NCBI GenBank assembly: GCA_018830105.1 | Contig: JAHJTC010000015.1 | Span: forward strand, 62,001-126,000 | From: Bacteroidota bacterium | GTDB taxonomy: Bacteria; Bacteroidota; Bacteroidia; Bacteroidales; F082 | Direction: 5' to 3' | DNA length: 64,000 bases | Shown here: positions 1 through 9,141 of the stretch, piece after piece | Position numbering within the stretch: the stretch's first letter is position 1 | Layout: every line of letters starts with the position of its first letter | Program-made: the position numbers and the translations under genes | The notes under the pieces: model-generated | Told to the model about the DNA's origin: nothing | Database searches by the model: none | Seen by the model: the letters and a program-made list of their open reading frames with translations, nothing else

Positions 1-1033
1 CAAAATGTACCGTGAGCGGAACGATCTGAATCTGGTATTTTTGGATAAGTTCCATAGGCAGGTCACAGGTGGAGTCGGTAATAAGTCCGATATCAAATTT
101 CCTGTTTGAGGCCAGGTCGTTTTGTAGCACCATATCATCTACCTTTTTAAAGGTAAAAGTACCAAGTGGTGCCAGTTTTTGAAACAACTCCCAGGGCTCA
201 TCGGTATGAATGTGAATACGAACTTTTTTATCCGAGCCTGCAATCACCTGTGAATCACCAAAGGGTTTCATGATTTGGCTAAAGTCACTGCGTTTGAGGT
301 CTGTACCGCTAATCATGGCCTCGGTGCAATACCGGAAATTGATATCCTGATGATCAATAGAATCAACGGCCTCTGCGATTTCTATTTTCTGGTTTTCAAA
401 ATTAACGGCAACCTGTCCGTTTTTAAAATAGTCGAACATGCCTTCCAGAAAAACCACAAAACCTTTGGCTCCTGCGTCAACTACATTACTTTTTCTCAGA
501 ACTTCTAAATTTTCTGTGGTCATTTTGAGCGACTCCATGGCTTTCTTTAAACCATCGAGCAGCATCCTCAAAAAGTCTTCAAATTTGTCTCTCAACTGAT
601 AAATATACTCTGCCCAGTCTTTGATTACCGAAATCATTGTGCCTTCAATAGGATTGGCAATGGCTTCGTAAGCATAGCGCACCGCATTTTTCATATACTC
701 CGCAAATGCGCTGACGGTGAGGGTTTCTTCTTCCTTTATTTCATTGCTGAAACCATAAAGGAACTGCGCAAAAATAATTCCGGAATTGCCCCGGGCACCC
801 ACCAAAGCTGCATCGGCCAGCGCTACAGCAGTAAATTTCAAATTTGGATGGGGTTCGGCAGTATTAACGATGCTGCGCATTGTTGAGGCAAGGTTTGTGC
901 CTGTGTCTGCATCTGCTACCGGAAAGACATTGATTTTATTGAGCAGTTTCTGGTTTTCAAAAATACGCTGAGCACCGGCCATAAAGCTGTGATACAGCTG
1001 TAAACCATTAATTTCAGTTATTTTATTTTCCAA
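1..1033 (-). CDS. DAK2 (DhaL-like) - DegV fusion protein, 3' end outside the window
   Basis: Partial gene: the window edge cuts its C-terminal part. The N-terminal half is a DAK2/DhaL-type nucleotide-binding domain. It shows the metal-binding signature NVFPVADADTGTN near residue 38 and GARGNSG about 40 residues later, then the VVDAGAKGF and HIHTDEP segments seen in FakA-like proteins. The last readable part, IGLITDSTCDLP, is the start of a DegV fatty-acid-binding fold. By family this suggests fatty acid phosphorylation, with kinase and binding protein fused in one chain. I chose a TTG start at 1033 because an in-frame TAA lies two codons upstream and the next ATG is 17 codons inside the conserved N-terminus. 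Function is inferred from family resemblance. Confidence 0.8.
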   Translation of the reverse strand, partial: MENKITEINGLQLYHSFMAGAQRIFENQKLLNKINVFPVADADTGTNLASTMRSIVNTAEPHPNLKFTAVALADAALVGARGNSGIIFAQFLYGFSNEIKEEETLTVSAFAEYMKNAVRYAYEAIANPIEGTMISVIKDWAEYIYQLRDKFEDFLRMLLDGLKKAMESLKMTTENLEVLRKSNVVDAGAKGFVVFLEGMFDYFKNGQVAVNFENQKIEIAEAVDSIDHQDINFRYCTEAMISGTDLKRSDFSQIMKPFGDSQVIAGSDKKVRIHIHTDEPWELFQKLAPLGTFTFKKVDDMVLQNDLASNRKFDIGLITDSTCDLPMELIQKYQIQIVPLTVHF

Positions 1034-1140
1034 TGCTTAAGGTGTTAGTGAATATTCAAAGCTTTATAAAATATTGATTCAGTGATGAATACAAATAAAA
1101 ATAATTAATAATTCATCCCCTGAACGATCCAAAAGTGGTA

Positions 1141-1148
1141 CAAAGATA
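1141..1148 (-). promoter_or_regulatory. Bacteroidota -7 box for the DAK2-DegV gene
   Basis: On the minus strand this reads TATCTTTG, a match to the Bacteroidota -7 consensus TAnnTTTG, about 110 bases upstream of the TTG start. I see no good TTTG at the -33 position, so the assignment rests on the -7 box alone. The rest of the 1034-1606 gap has no convincing gene. Confidence 0.4.
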
Positions 1149-1606
1149 CTAAAAGATCAATATGTGGATGGTTTTGGTTGTTTGTGCAACAGTAAGATTA
1201 AATTTGATATTCGTATTAGGTCTTGATAATCAATACATTAAAGTAAAATTATTGAAGTGGTGTTTGTTTTTTTTAACATATCCAAGGTGCTTATTGTCAG
1301 TTGTGTGCAGCTTGAAGCTGTTGATCAGGATGCGGCAGACTAAAGTCGAAAAGTTGCATAAATTTTGGGTTAGACTTGTAGGCACTCCTTTTGAGCTAGC
1401 TTTCAGAAAAATGACTTCTTCAAAAATCCATTTATTTATAAGGTGTGAAGCTAATGGTGGTTAAACAGATTAAGTAATTGGCCAGTTCAGCAAATGTTCT
1501 TTTATGACCAATCATCCTCACTGTAAGTCTCCAAAAGTATTGCAGCTTGGCATGTTTACTAAAGATTGCGGTATTACAAGCTGCCCAAAATTTAAATAAT
1601 CATGCC

Positions 1607-1634
1607 TTGCGATGAAAGCTCGCAATAAATTGCG
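1607..1634. promoter_or_regulatory. Clustered inverted TTGCG half-sites upstream of the chemosensory operon
   Basis: Half-sites TTGCGA (1607-1612) and TCGCAA (1620-1625) form an inverted repeat. The second overlaps another palindrome, CGCAAT-AA-ATTGCG (1621-1634). A further TTGCG lies at 1566-1570. The cluster ends 28 bases before the first cheW start codon, where an operator would be expected. No regulator is known; this is a sequence observation only. Confidence 0.35.
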
Positions 1635-1662
1635 TATTTTTACTCATTAAACAGAACGAAAC

Positions 1663-2157
1663 ATGACCAAAATCTTTAACAATATTTTAACTTTTATTGT
1701 TGACAATCAGAATTTTGGATTGCCAATTGAGTATGTTCAATATGTTTTACATTCGGCGGAGATACGTGCGATTCCGGAGGTAAACCCAATCTTGTATGGG
1801 CTTTTCGATTATCATGGCGAAATAATTCCGGTGATTAATTTGCGCAGGCGTCTCGGACTTGGCGAAAAGCCGATTAGTGTGGACGATCATTTTGTTTTGG
1901 TAACTAAAAATGATCAATCCTACATACTTGTTGTGGATGAGGTATCTGAGGTTTACAGCACTACTGAAGGCGAGGTGGTTAGGAAGCATTTTGCTGTTCC
2001 CAGCAAACAAAAAGATTCAGATGTAGATGCCGGGCTTGAGCTGATGATTTTCAAGAAAGAACAGCTGGGTGTCGTGTTGATTTATGACTTGGGAAAACTA
2101 ATCAATACTGAGATAGAATTGAACGTTAAAGATGCACTCAAAAAACTAATGAACTAG
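1663..2157 (+). CDS. cheW: CheW-like coupling protein (first, WspB position)
   Basis: A 164-residue single-domain CheW protein, the usual family length. It would link the methyl-accepting receptor to the CheA kinase in the chemosensory array. The SH3-like CheW fold is indicated by the N-terminal 'TFIVDNQNFGLPIEYVQYVL', the central 'GLFDYHGEIIPVINLRRRLG' and the later 'YILVVDEVSEV'. It is the first gene of a tight seven-gene operon, with cheR starting 7 bases after its stop. The operon encodes a second CheW, and the pair flanks CheR, as WspB and WspD flank WspC. Confidence 0.9.
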   Translation: MTKIFNNILTFIVDNQNFGLPIEYVQYVLHSAEIRAIPEVNPILYGLFDYHGEIIPVINLRRRLGLGEKPISVDDHFVLVTKNDQSYILVVDEVSEVYSTTEGEVVRKHFAVPSKQKDSDVDAGLELMIFKKEQLGVVLIYDLGKLINTEIELNVKDALKKLMN

Positions 2158-2164
2158 AAACCTT

Positions 2165-3658
2165 ATGCGTCAGGAGCAGGAATTACATGCTATTCGTAAT
2201 CAACTGGGCTTGCTTTTCGGATTAAATTTCACCGAAAATCAGGACAGCTCATTGATTAAAAACCTCCAAAATGCAGCTACTGAGCTTGGACTTTCATCGG
2301 ATTTATCAGCGATAAAATCATGGTTGAGCAAAAAAAGTTTTACGCCAGAGGAATCCAATACCCTAGCCAAACACCTTACCATTGGCGAAACCTATTTCTT
2401 CAGAGAAAAAGCTGCTTTAAAGCTATTTTCGGAAAAGATAATACCAGATTTAATCAACAAATCCTTCAAAGAGGGTAAACCGATAAAAATCTGGAGTGCC
2501 GGATGTAGTTCGGGCGAAGAGCCTTACTCTTTAGCTATCCTTTTAAAAGAGGCTAACCTAAACCAAAAAAACTTAAATATCAGCATTTTGGCAACAGACC
2601 TTAATGTAAACGCACTTAATAAAGCCAGCAAAGGCATTTATTCAGCATGGTCGTTCAGAGAGACCTCAGCGGAAATAAAAGCCAAATATTTCACACAACA
2701 GAACAAGCATTATCTCATCAACAAAGAAATCCGGGATATGGTTGATTTCAGGCAGTTAAATCTTGCCACGGCAGATTTTCCTTCTGCTGAGAATCAAACC
2801 GATCAAATTGATGTAATTTTTTGCCGCAATGTGCTGATGTATTTTTGGCCGGAAACTGCAAAAACGATTGCAGCAAAATTTTATCAGGCCTTAAATCCTT
2901 ACGGTTGGTTGATTACTAGTCAGGTAGAACTAATTGATGAGTATTTTTCTGTCTTTTGCCGTGAAAATTATGCCAACGGAATTTTTTATCAAAAGAAAGA
3001 AAAGCCCGTTGCCTTAAGCGTGAATAATATTGTGCAATCAGCTTTGGATGCAAAACCAAATAGACTTGCAAAACCTGCAAAAAAGCAGGCTGATCGAAAA
3101 GTGGAACTTAAGAGAAAATCACTCGATTCATCGGCATCACTTTCAACTACGCAAAAAATCAAACCCAAATCTGATTCCAGGCCATCACCGGAGCAATTAT
3201 ATAAATCAGCAAGTTATGCAGCATGCATCGAATCCTGTCAGGAACAATTAAAAATGCAGCATGACAATAAGCAGTTAAGATTACTTTTAGTAAAATCCCT
3301 GGCGAATACCGGACAGCTTAACCAGGCGGCTGAAGAGGCAGAAAAACTAATGAAAGCAGATGCAATAAACCCTGAATTTTTAAATATTTTTGCCAATATT
3401 CTTATGGAGCTTGAAGAATGGGAAAAGGCCAAAATCTATCTTACCAAAAGCCTTTACATCAATCCGGACTTACTTGCAACGCACTTTAATATTGGATACG
3501 TATATCAAAAATTAGGAAAAGCAAAGCAAGCCGAGAAACATTTTCAAAATCTTTTAAAAGACCTTGAAACTATGGAAGATGATGCTGTTGTTTCAGAAAT
3601 GGATAATATGACCGCAGGCCGGTTAAAAGAACTCACCTTAATGATGGCAGGTTTATGA
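2165..3658 (+). CDS. cheR: CheR-type chemoreceptor methyltransferase with C-terminal TPR
   Basis: A 497-residue protein; a plain CheR is about 280, so the extra length is a C-terminal extension. Residues 1-285 carry the CheR fold: the ITxGETxFFR-like 'LTIGETYFFRE', the SAM-binding 'SAGCSSGEEPYS' and 'IFCRNVLMYF'. A Lys/Ser-rich linker of about 60 residues follows, then at least three TPR-like units ending with 'YINPDLLATHFNIGYVYQKL'. The product should methylate glutamates of the adjacent receptor using S-adenosylmethionine. A CheR-TPR architecture is typical of WspC and FrzF. Its stop overlaps the start of the next cheW (ATGA), indicating translational coupling. Confidence 0.92.
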   Translation: MRQEQELHAIRNQLGLLFGLNFTENQDSSLIKNLQNAATELGLSSDLSAIKSWLSKKSFTPEESNTLAKHLTIGETYFFREKAALKLFSEKIIPDLINKSFKEGKPIKIWSAGCSSGEEPYSLAILLKEANLNQKNLNISILATDLNVNALNKASKGIYSAWSFRETSAEIKAKYFTQQNKHYLINKEIRDMVDFRQLNLATADFPSAENQTDQIDVIFCRNVLMYFWPETAKTIAAKFYQALNPYGWLITSQVELIDEYFSVFCRENYANGIFYQKKEKPVALSVNNIVQSALDAKPNRLAKPAKKQADRKVELKRKSLDSSASLSTTQKIKPKSDSRPSPEQLYKSASYAACIESCQEQLKMQHDNKQLRLLLVKSLANTGQLNQAAEEAEKLMKADAINPEFLNIFANILMELEEWEKAKIYLTKSLYINPDLLATHFNIGYVYQKLGKAKQAEKHFQNLLKDLETMEDDAVVSEMDNMTAGRLKELTLMMAGL

Positions 3659-4161
3659 AGAACGAAATTGAAATATTAAAAAAACGCGCTGCGCAGTATG
3701 CCAGCCGAACAACAGAAGATGATTCACAGAACCAACTTTCTGTGATTGGGTTCTACCTGCATCCTGAAATTTATGCTATTGATTATGATTACGTTAAAGA
3801 AGTTAAAACCGTAATCGAAATCACATCAATACCCGGCACACCCGACTTTATTATGGGTATAATTAATTTCAGAGGCAATATGCTTTCGGTAGTAAATTTG
3901 AAAACTTTTTTCGGGCTCAAAGAAAAGGGACTTACTGAGTTTAACAAACTTATAATCATAGGAAAAGGAAATTTTGAATTTGGGATTATGACCGATGGCA
4001 TCTTGGGAAACCTCCGGCTGGATCAACATAAACTCAGCACGCCGCCACTCACCTTGTCGGAATCAGGTTCAGCCTTTGTCAAAGCCATAAGTGCCGAAGG
4101 CATTATCCTGCTCAACACAGAAAAAATACTGAACAGCAAACAATTAATAATTGAGCAATAG
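3655..4161 (+). CDS. cheW: CheW-like coupling protein (second, WspD position)
   Basis: A 168-residue CheW-domain protein with a charged N-terminal extension of about 25 residues before '[20 protein letters not shown]'. The conserved core includes '[20 protein letters not shown]' and '[10 protein letters not shown]'. It starts within the cheR stop codon and precedes the receptor gene by 23 bases. Having two diverged CheW proteins in one operon suggests separate contacts with receptor and kinase, as proposed for WspB/WspD. That role is inferred from gene order. Confidence 0.9.
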   Translation: MKNEIEILKKRAAQYASRTTEDDSQNQLSVIGFYLHPEIYAIDYDYVKEVKTVIEITSIPGTPDFIMGIINFRGNMLSVVNLKTFFGLKEKGLTEFNKLIIIGKGNFEFGIMTDGILGNLRLDQHKLSTPPLTLSESGSAFVKAISAEGIILLNTEKILNSKQLIIEQ

Positions 4162-4184
4162 CAAAAAACATAAAACTGAACAAC

Positions 4185-5678
4185 ATGAAAAATTATTTCA
4201 ACATTGGTTCCCGTGCGAAAATCGCCATTGGATTTACGGTTATCCTTGCATCATTGGCAGTGATTCTGGCAATCTCATTCATCAATATTGATCGCATCTA
4301 CAATATCCAGCATAAGCTGGATCACTCCCTTCAAGTCACCAATAAAATGACACAAATTGAAGCCCATGAAAATATGATGCACAGTTTGGTTTTAGAAGCG
4401 ATGTTATACGATGATGAGGACAGGCAGAAATTAGTCTTTTCGAAAATAGAAAACCTTGAAAAAGAAATTCTTGGTAATATTGACCAGATTGACAAAGATT
4501 TAGTTTCAATTCCGGAAGCAAATGAGTTATTTTATGACATAAAAAAACAGTTGGATGAGTACAGAAAAAATAGAAACGAGCAGATCGCCCTTATTAATGA
4601 AGATAAAAATAGTTGGGCCATGCAAATTTCCCGTACTATCCAGACGCCACTATTTGATATCATAAGCGATAAACTTAATCAACTTGAAAAAATACTTGAA
4701 ACCGAAACCCAAAAACTTGATAATGAAGCAGTAGTTATTTTGTCGAAAAGCAAAAATATCATTACGATTCTCGGCGTCATATTATTTATTGCAGCCATAT
4801 TGATCATACTCGGTATTTTCAGAATGTTTTCCAATCTATCGAAAGATATAAAGGAAGGTATACTCGTTTTGGGAACTTCCTCGGCAGAAATTCAAACCAC
4901 CGTGGCAGAAATCTCAACCGGCACTACAGAAACATCCGCTGCTATTTCTGAAACCACCACCACTGTGGAAGAGATCAGGCAAACCTCTCAGGTTTCGAAT
5001 CAAAAAGCCAAATCGATGCTCGATAGTGCTCAAAAAGCAACCGAAATCGCCGAACAAGGCATGGAATCTTCCCAACATATGATTGACTCCATGGCCAAGA
5101 TTAACAATCAAATGAAGGTCATCAGCCAGACTATTCAACAACTCTCGGAACAGAACCGATCTATTGGTGAAATAACATCTACGGTTGCCGATATTGCAGA
5201 TCAATCCAATCTTTTAGCAGTGAATGCCGCCATTGAAGCCGCCAAGGCAGGCGAACATGGTCGTGGCTTTGCTGTAGTTGCCCAGGAGATCAGATCCCTT
5301 TCGGAACAATCCAAAAAATCAACAGCTCAGGTAAAAGAAATTCTAAACGATATACAAAAATCAGTGGTTCTGGCTGTTGAAGTAATTAAAGAAGGCAATA
5401 TTACTGTTGAAGAAGGTAGCAGGTTAGTTCATGAAGATCGCGAAGTGGTTGAGCAATTATCAGAAACCATTGAAGAAGCCATGCAGGCCTCGCTTCAGAT
5501 TTCATCTTCCAGCGAGCAGCAAATGGCTGGAATGGATCAGATTGTACCCGCTATGAATAATATCAGGCAGGCAAGCGAACAAAATGTAACCGGTATCAAT
5601 CAGGCGCAGCAGGCTGCCAACGACCTTAACGAACTGGGTCAGAACTTAAAGAAAATCATTGAGCGTTATCGACTATAA
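4185..5678 (+). CDS. Methyl-accepting chemotaxis protein, apparently without HAMP
   Basis: A 497-residue membrane chemoreceptor, WspA-equivalent by position. TM1 spans about residues 13-33 and TM2 about 191-211. The roughly 155 residues between them look like a helical four-helix-bundle sensor domain. The cytoplasmic part is the long coiled-coil signalling domain with the hairpin tip around residues 337-376 ([20 protein letters not shown] and [21 protein letters not shown] sequence). Gln/Glu-rich heptads give candidate methylation sites for the CheR and CheB of the operon. I cannot recognise a HAMP domain: after TM2 the chain goes almost directly into Ser/Thr-rich signalling helices. The ligand is unknown. 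Confidence 0.9.
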   Translation: MKNYFNIGSRAKIAIGFTVILASLAVILAISFINIDRIYNIQHKLDHSLQVTNKMTQIEAHENMMHSLVLEAMLYDDEDRQKLVFSKIENLEKEILGNIDQIDKDLVSIPEANELFYDIKKQLDEYRKNRNEQIALINEDKNSWAMQISRTIQTPLFDIISDKLNQLEKILETETQKLDNEAVVILSKSKNIITILGVILFIAAILIILGIFRMFSNLSKDIKEGILVLGTSSAEIQTTVAEISTGTTETSAAISETTTTVEEIRQTSQVSNQKAKSMLDSAQKATEIAEQGMESSQHMIDSMAKINNQMKVISQTIQQLSEQNRSIGEITSTVADIADQSNLLAVNAAIEAAKAGEHGRGFAVVAQEIRSLSEQSKKSTAQVKEILNDIQKSVVLAVEVIKEGNITVEEGSRLVHEDREVVEQLSETIEEAMQASLQISSSSEQQMAGMDQIVPAMNNIRQASEQNVTGINQAQQAANDLNELGQNLKKIIERYRL

Positions 5679-5683
5679 TCAGC

Positions 5684-8044
5684 ATGAACAAAAAAGATGA
5701 AGACTTTTTAAAAGAGCTGCTCAACGATTTTAAAATTGAGGCAGCAGAACACCATCAGGAGATTGTAAGTGGTTTGGTAAAACTGGAAAAAGAAAACCCA
5801 CAAAATCCTGACAAGAATCTTATTGAGACGATCTTTCGTGAGCTTCACAGCATGAAAGGTGCTGCCAGGGCTGTAAACCTCACAACAATAGAGCAGCTTT
5901 GTATGAACATGGAACATCTGTTTCATCATCTCAAGGATGGGAAAATTGATTTAAAGGCCATCGTATTTGATGATGTGTATATGGCGGTTGACGTGCTCGA
6001 AGAGTTGCTCCAACAGATCGATAAAAAACCTTCGCCTCATACTCAAAAAGCAGTAGATCAGATAGTCAGGAAAATTTTAAAAATACTTAACAAGGAAGAA
6101 GACAAAAAACCGGCTTTGTCCTTTTTTGATGAAGAAACACCGAAAGAAACAAAAAAAACTTCGGATAAAGTGGCTCAGGATGAAGAGCCTACTTTAGGTT
6201 CTGAAAAAAATAAAATCCAAAAAACAGATGCTGCCCAGGACGGAAATCAAGAAGAAGCGGCAACAGTTCCAACTGAAGATTCCCTTCCTGAATTTGGAAA
6301 AGAAGAAAATCCAGATGCACAAACCGTAAGGATTACCCTTTCGAAACTTTTCAGTATCATGCATCAGGCTGAGGAAATGATTGCCCTTAAATCTATTCTG
6401 GATCATCGCGTTGAACAGTATAATCAGATTGGTTCAGATTTTAAGAAATGGCGGCGAGAACACAAAGAAAAACTCATTAAGGAGCAGGAAAATTCTGAGC
6501 CTTCCACTTCGCTCAACGACTTGTATGATTTTTTATCCAGCCACGAAGAAACCCTGTTCAAACAAGCTTTTCACCTGGATCAACTCAAGCGCATGGCAGC
6601 CAAATCTGTTGACGAATTATTGATAGATGTTCGCAAAACGCTGATGCAGCCTTTTACAATTTTATTGCACATCGTTCCGCGCCTTGTAAGGGATTTAAGT
6701 AAAACGCAGGATAAACAAATCGAAGTAGTTACCACAGGCAGCGAAATTGAAATTGACCGCCGGATTCTGGAAGAACTGAAAGACCCGCTCATTCACCTGA
6801 TTCGAAATAGTATCGATCATGGCATTGAACCTAAAGAGGTTAGGACTAAAAAAGGGAAGCCCGCCCTGGCAAAATTGATCATAAATATTGCCATAAAGGC
6901 CGGATCAAAAATCGAGTTAAGTATTTCGGACGATGGAGCAGGCATCGACAGGAAAAAGCTGAAAGATTCCGCTGTGAAAAAAGGTTTTATCACCGCCGAA
7001 GAAGCGAAAAAAATGTCGGATAGTGCTGCTGCAAACCTTATTTTCTCCTCTGGTATTTCCACTAATTCGTTCATTACGGATGTTTCCGGGCGCGGCTTGG
7101 GAATGGCCATCGTTGAAGCAAAAGTGACCAAGCTTGGCGGGACAATTCAATTGCAGTCTGAGCCTGACAAAGGAACCACTTTCATCATATCGCTACCACA
7201 ATCACTTTCCTCTTTCAAAGGAATTCTTGTTAAGGCATCGGGCCATGCGTTCATCATTCCAACGGTTTCCGTTTTAAGTGCCGAGCGGATCGACAAAAAA
7301 ACCATCAAAACCATTGAATCAAAGAAAACCTATAAATACCTTGGGCAAACCATTGCACTGGTAAAACTTGGCGATGTGCTCAACCTAAAAAAACAGCGCG
7401 CCAATGCCAAAGAAGGCGAATATTTTACGGCTTTGATTTTGCAGTCGTCCAATAAACAAATGGCCTTTATTGTAGATGAAGTTTTGGGAGAACACGAAGG
7501 AGTTGTTAAAGGCCTTGGTGCTCAGCTAAAACACGTGAACAATATTGCTGGAGCAACCATTTTGGGCGACAATACAATAGTTCCTGTCATCGAAGTTTCG
7601 GAGCTGATCCATAGTGCTTCAAGAGATACGAGAGCAGGCTTGTTCGATACCGATCAGGAAAAAACTGCAGCACCCGATGGCAAAAAACGTATCTTGGTGG
7701 TAGAAGACTCCATTACCGTTCGAAATATGTTGCGCAATATGGTCGAAGCCGCTGGTTTTGAAGTAAAAACTGCCGTAAATGGTTTGGAAGGCTTAAACCT
7801 GGCTAAATCTGAAGACTTTGATTTGGTTGTTACTGACATTGAAATGCCACGCATGTCGGGATTTGAACTCACCTCAAAAATCAGAGAAGACAGTGAATTA
7901 TCAGAAATGCCGGTTATTTTGGTTACCACGCTCGATTCAGATCAGGATAAGCAAAGAGGGATGGAAGCCGGTGCAAATGCCTATATCGTGAAAAGCAGCT
8001 TTGAGAAAAGTAATTTAGTTGATACCATAAACAGATTAATCTAA
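5684..8044 (+). CDS. cheA: CheA hybrid histidine kinase with C-terminal receiver (CheA-REC, WspE-like)
   Basis: A 786-residue kinase. Domains in order: Hpt with phosphoacceptor His55 in 'FRELHSMKGAARAV'; an acidic, low-complexity linker (about 135-205); dimerisation region; GHKL ATPase with N-box 'LIHLIRNSIDHGIEP', 'SDDGAGID' and 'GRGLGMAIVEAKVTKLGG'; a CheW-like regulatory domain; and a receiver from about residue 666 with phosphoacceptor Asp718 ('VVTDIEMPRMSGFEL'). No separate P2/CheY-binding domain is evident. A CheA with its own receiver is the WspE/FrzE arrangement, where the fused receiver can act as output relay or phosphate sink. It starts 5 bases after the receptor gene. Confidence 0.93.
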   Translation: MNKKDEDFLKELLNDFKIEAAEHHQEIVSGLVKLEKENPQNPDKNLIETIFRELHSMKGAARAVNLTTIEQLCMNMEHLFHHLKDGKIDLKAIVFDDVYMAVDVLEELLQQIDKKPSPHTQKAVDQIVRKILKILNKEEDKKPALSFFDEETPKETKKTSDKVAQDEEPTLGSEKNKIQKTDAAQDGNQEEAATVPTEDSLPEFGKEENPDAQTVRITLSKLFSIMHQAEEMIALKSILDHRVEQYNQIGSDFKKWRREHKEKLIKEQENSEPSTSLNDLYDFLSSHEETLFKQAFHLDQLKRMAAKSVDELLIDVRKTLMQPFTILLHIVPRLVRDLSKTQDKQIEVVTTGSEIEIDRRILEELKDPLIHLIRNSIDHGIEPKEVRTKKGKPALAKLIINIAIKAGSKIELSISDDGAGIDRKKLKDSAVKKGFITAEEAKKMSDSAAANLIFSSGISTNSFITDVSGRGLGMAIVEAKVTKLGGTIQLQSEPDKGTTFIISLPQSLSSFKGILVKASGHAFIIPTVSVLSAERIDKKTIKTIESKKTYKYLGQTIALVKLGDVLNLKKQRANAKEGEYFTALILQSSNKQMAFIVDEVLGEHEGVVKGLGAQLKHVNNIAGATILGDNTIVPVIEVSELIHSASRDTRAGLFDTDQEKTAAPDGKKRILVVEDSITVRNMLRNMVEAAGFEVKTAVNGLEGLNLAKSEDFDLVVTDIEMPRMSGFELTSKIREDSELSEMPVILVTTLDSDQDKQRGMEAGANAYIVKSSFEKSNLVDTINRLI

Positions 8045-8048
8045 AGCC

Positions 8049-9131
8049 TTGAAACGAGCTGAAACAAATAAAAAAATTAAAGTATTGATCGTTGATGACA
8101 GCCGCGTCAGCCTGCGATTGTATAAAGGTATTTTAGCTACAAGCGCAATCTTTGAAATTGTGGCGACAGCTAATAACGGGCATGAGGCCATTGAATACAC
8201 CAAACGCTATCAACCCGACGTGATCAGTATGGATATCAATATGCCCTTGATGGATGGTGTGGAAGCCACCAAACGCATTATGGACGAAAATCCGGTGCCA
8301 ATCTTAATCGTGAGCAGTTTGTACGAGAATTCCAATGTCGAACTGGCGATGGAAGTGTTGGAAGCCGGCGCTATTGCAATCATTCCCAAGCCCAATGGCC
8401 CTGGTCATGCGCGTTTTACAGCTGATTCGGCACGCTATATCCGCAACCTGAAGCGGATGTCGGAAGTTAAAGTGACCCGGAAAAAAATCAAGCCAAGCAA
8501 TCAAAAAAATGCACAAGAAGCGAGTAAAACAGAGCCAAAAATTCACGATGGTCTTGCGCATTCCAATTATGAAATTTTGGTCATTGGAGCATCTGCCGGC
8601 GGACCTGAGGCTGTGAAGGCTATTGTGAACAAATTTGAAGCAGATTTCCCTCTACCCATTGTTTTGGTACAGCATATCGATCCGGACTTTACTGTAGGAT
8701 ACAAAAACTGGCTCCAAACCTGGACGAAACTGGAATTGCAGATTATAGAAGATCAAACGGTATTGATGCCGGGACATGTTTATCTTTCGCCGGGAAATAA
8801 ACACATTGTACTTACGAAAAAAGGCCGTGTTGGTCTTTCGGATGACCTGCCTTTCAAAGGTCACCGGCCCTCGGTGGCCCAATTATTTGAAAGTGCTGCT
8901 AAAGTTTATGGCAAAAATGCTATTGCCGTGCTTTTATCGGGCATGGGAACGGATGGTGCTGCCGCACTAAAAACCTTAAAAGATCTGGGCGCACTTACCC
9001 TCGTTCAGGATGAGGAAAGCTGCCTTGTTTTTGGGATGCCCGGAACCGCTGTGCAACTGGGCGCTGCGTGCAGCATTGCACCACCCGACGAAATTGTAAA
9101 GATTATCATGAAATGTACAAACCATAAATAA
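8049..9131 (+). CDS. cheB: CheB protein-glutamate methylesterase
   Basis: A 360-residue two-domain response regulator. The receiver (about 10-130) has Asp62 in 'VISMDINMPLMDG'. The methylesterase (about 173-355) has the catalytic triad Ser182 ('GASAGGPEAV'), His209 ('LVQHIDPDF') and Asp302 ('LLSGMGTDGA'). It should remove methyl groups from, or deamidate, the operon's receptor when phosphorylated by CheA, closing the adaptation loop with CheR. The start is TTG at 8049, four bases after the cheA stop; no in-frame ATG exists nearby. Confidence 0.92.
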   Translation: MKRAETNKKIKVLIVDDSRVSLRLYKGILATSAIFEIVATANNGHEAIEYTKRYQPDVISMDINMPLMDGVEATKRIMDENPVPILIVSSLYENSNVELAMEVLEAGAIAIIPKPNGPGHARFTADSARYIRNLKRMSEVKVTRKKIKPSNQKNAQEASKTEPKIHDGLAHSNYEILVIGASAGGPEAVKAIVNKFEADFPLPIVLVQHIDPDFTVGYKNWLQTWTKLELQIIEDQTVLMPGHVYLSPGNKHIVLTKKGRVGLSDDLPFKGHRPSVAQLFESAAKVYGKNAIAVLLSGMGTDGAAALKTLKDLGALTLVQDEESCLVFGMPGTAVQLGAACSIAPPDEIVKIIMKCTNHK

Positions 9132-9141
9132 ACACAAACAA

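Noticed and set aside
1162..1464. 100-codon open frame between the DAK2-DegV gene and cheW
   Set aside because: Composition is Leu/Val/Cys-rich without family motifs, there is no promoter or ribosome site, and neighbouring frames are equally open in this AT-rich gap.
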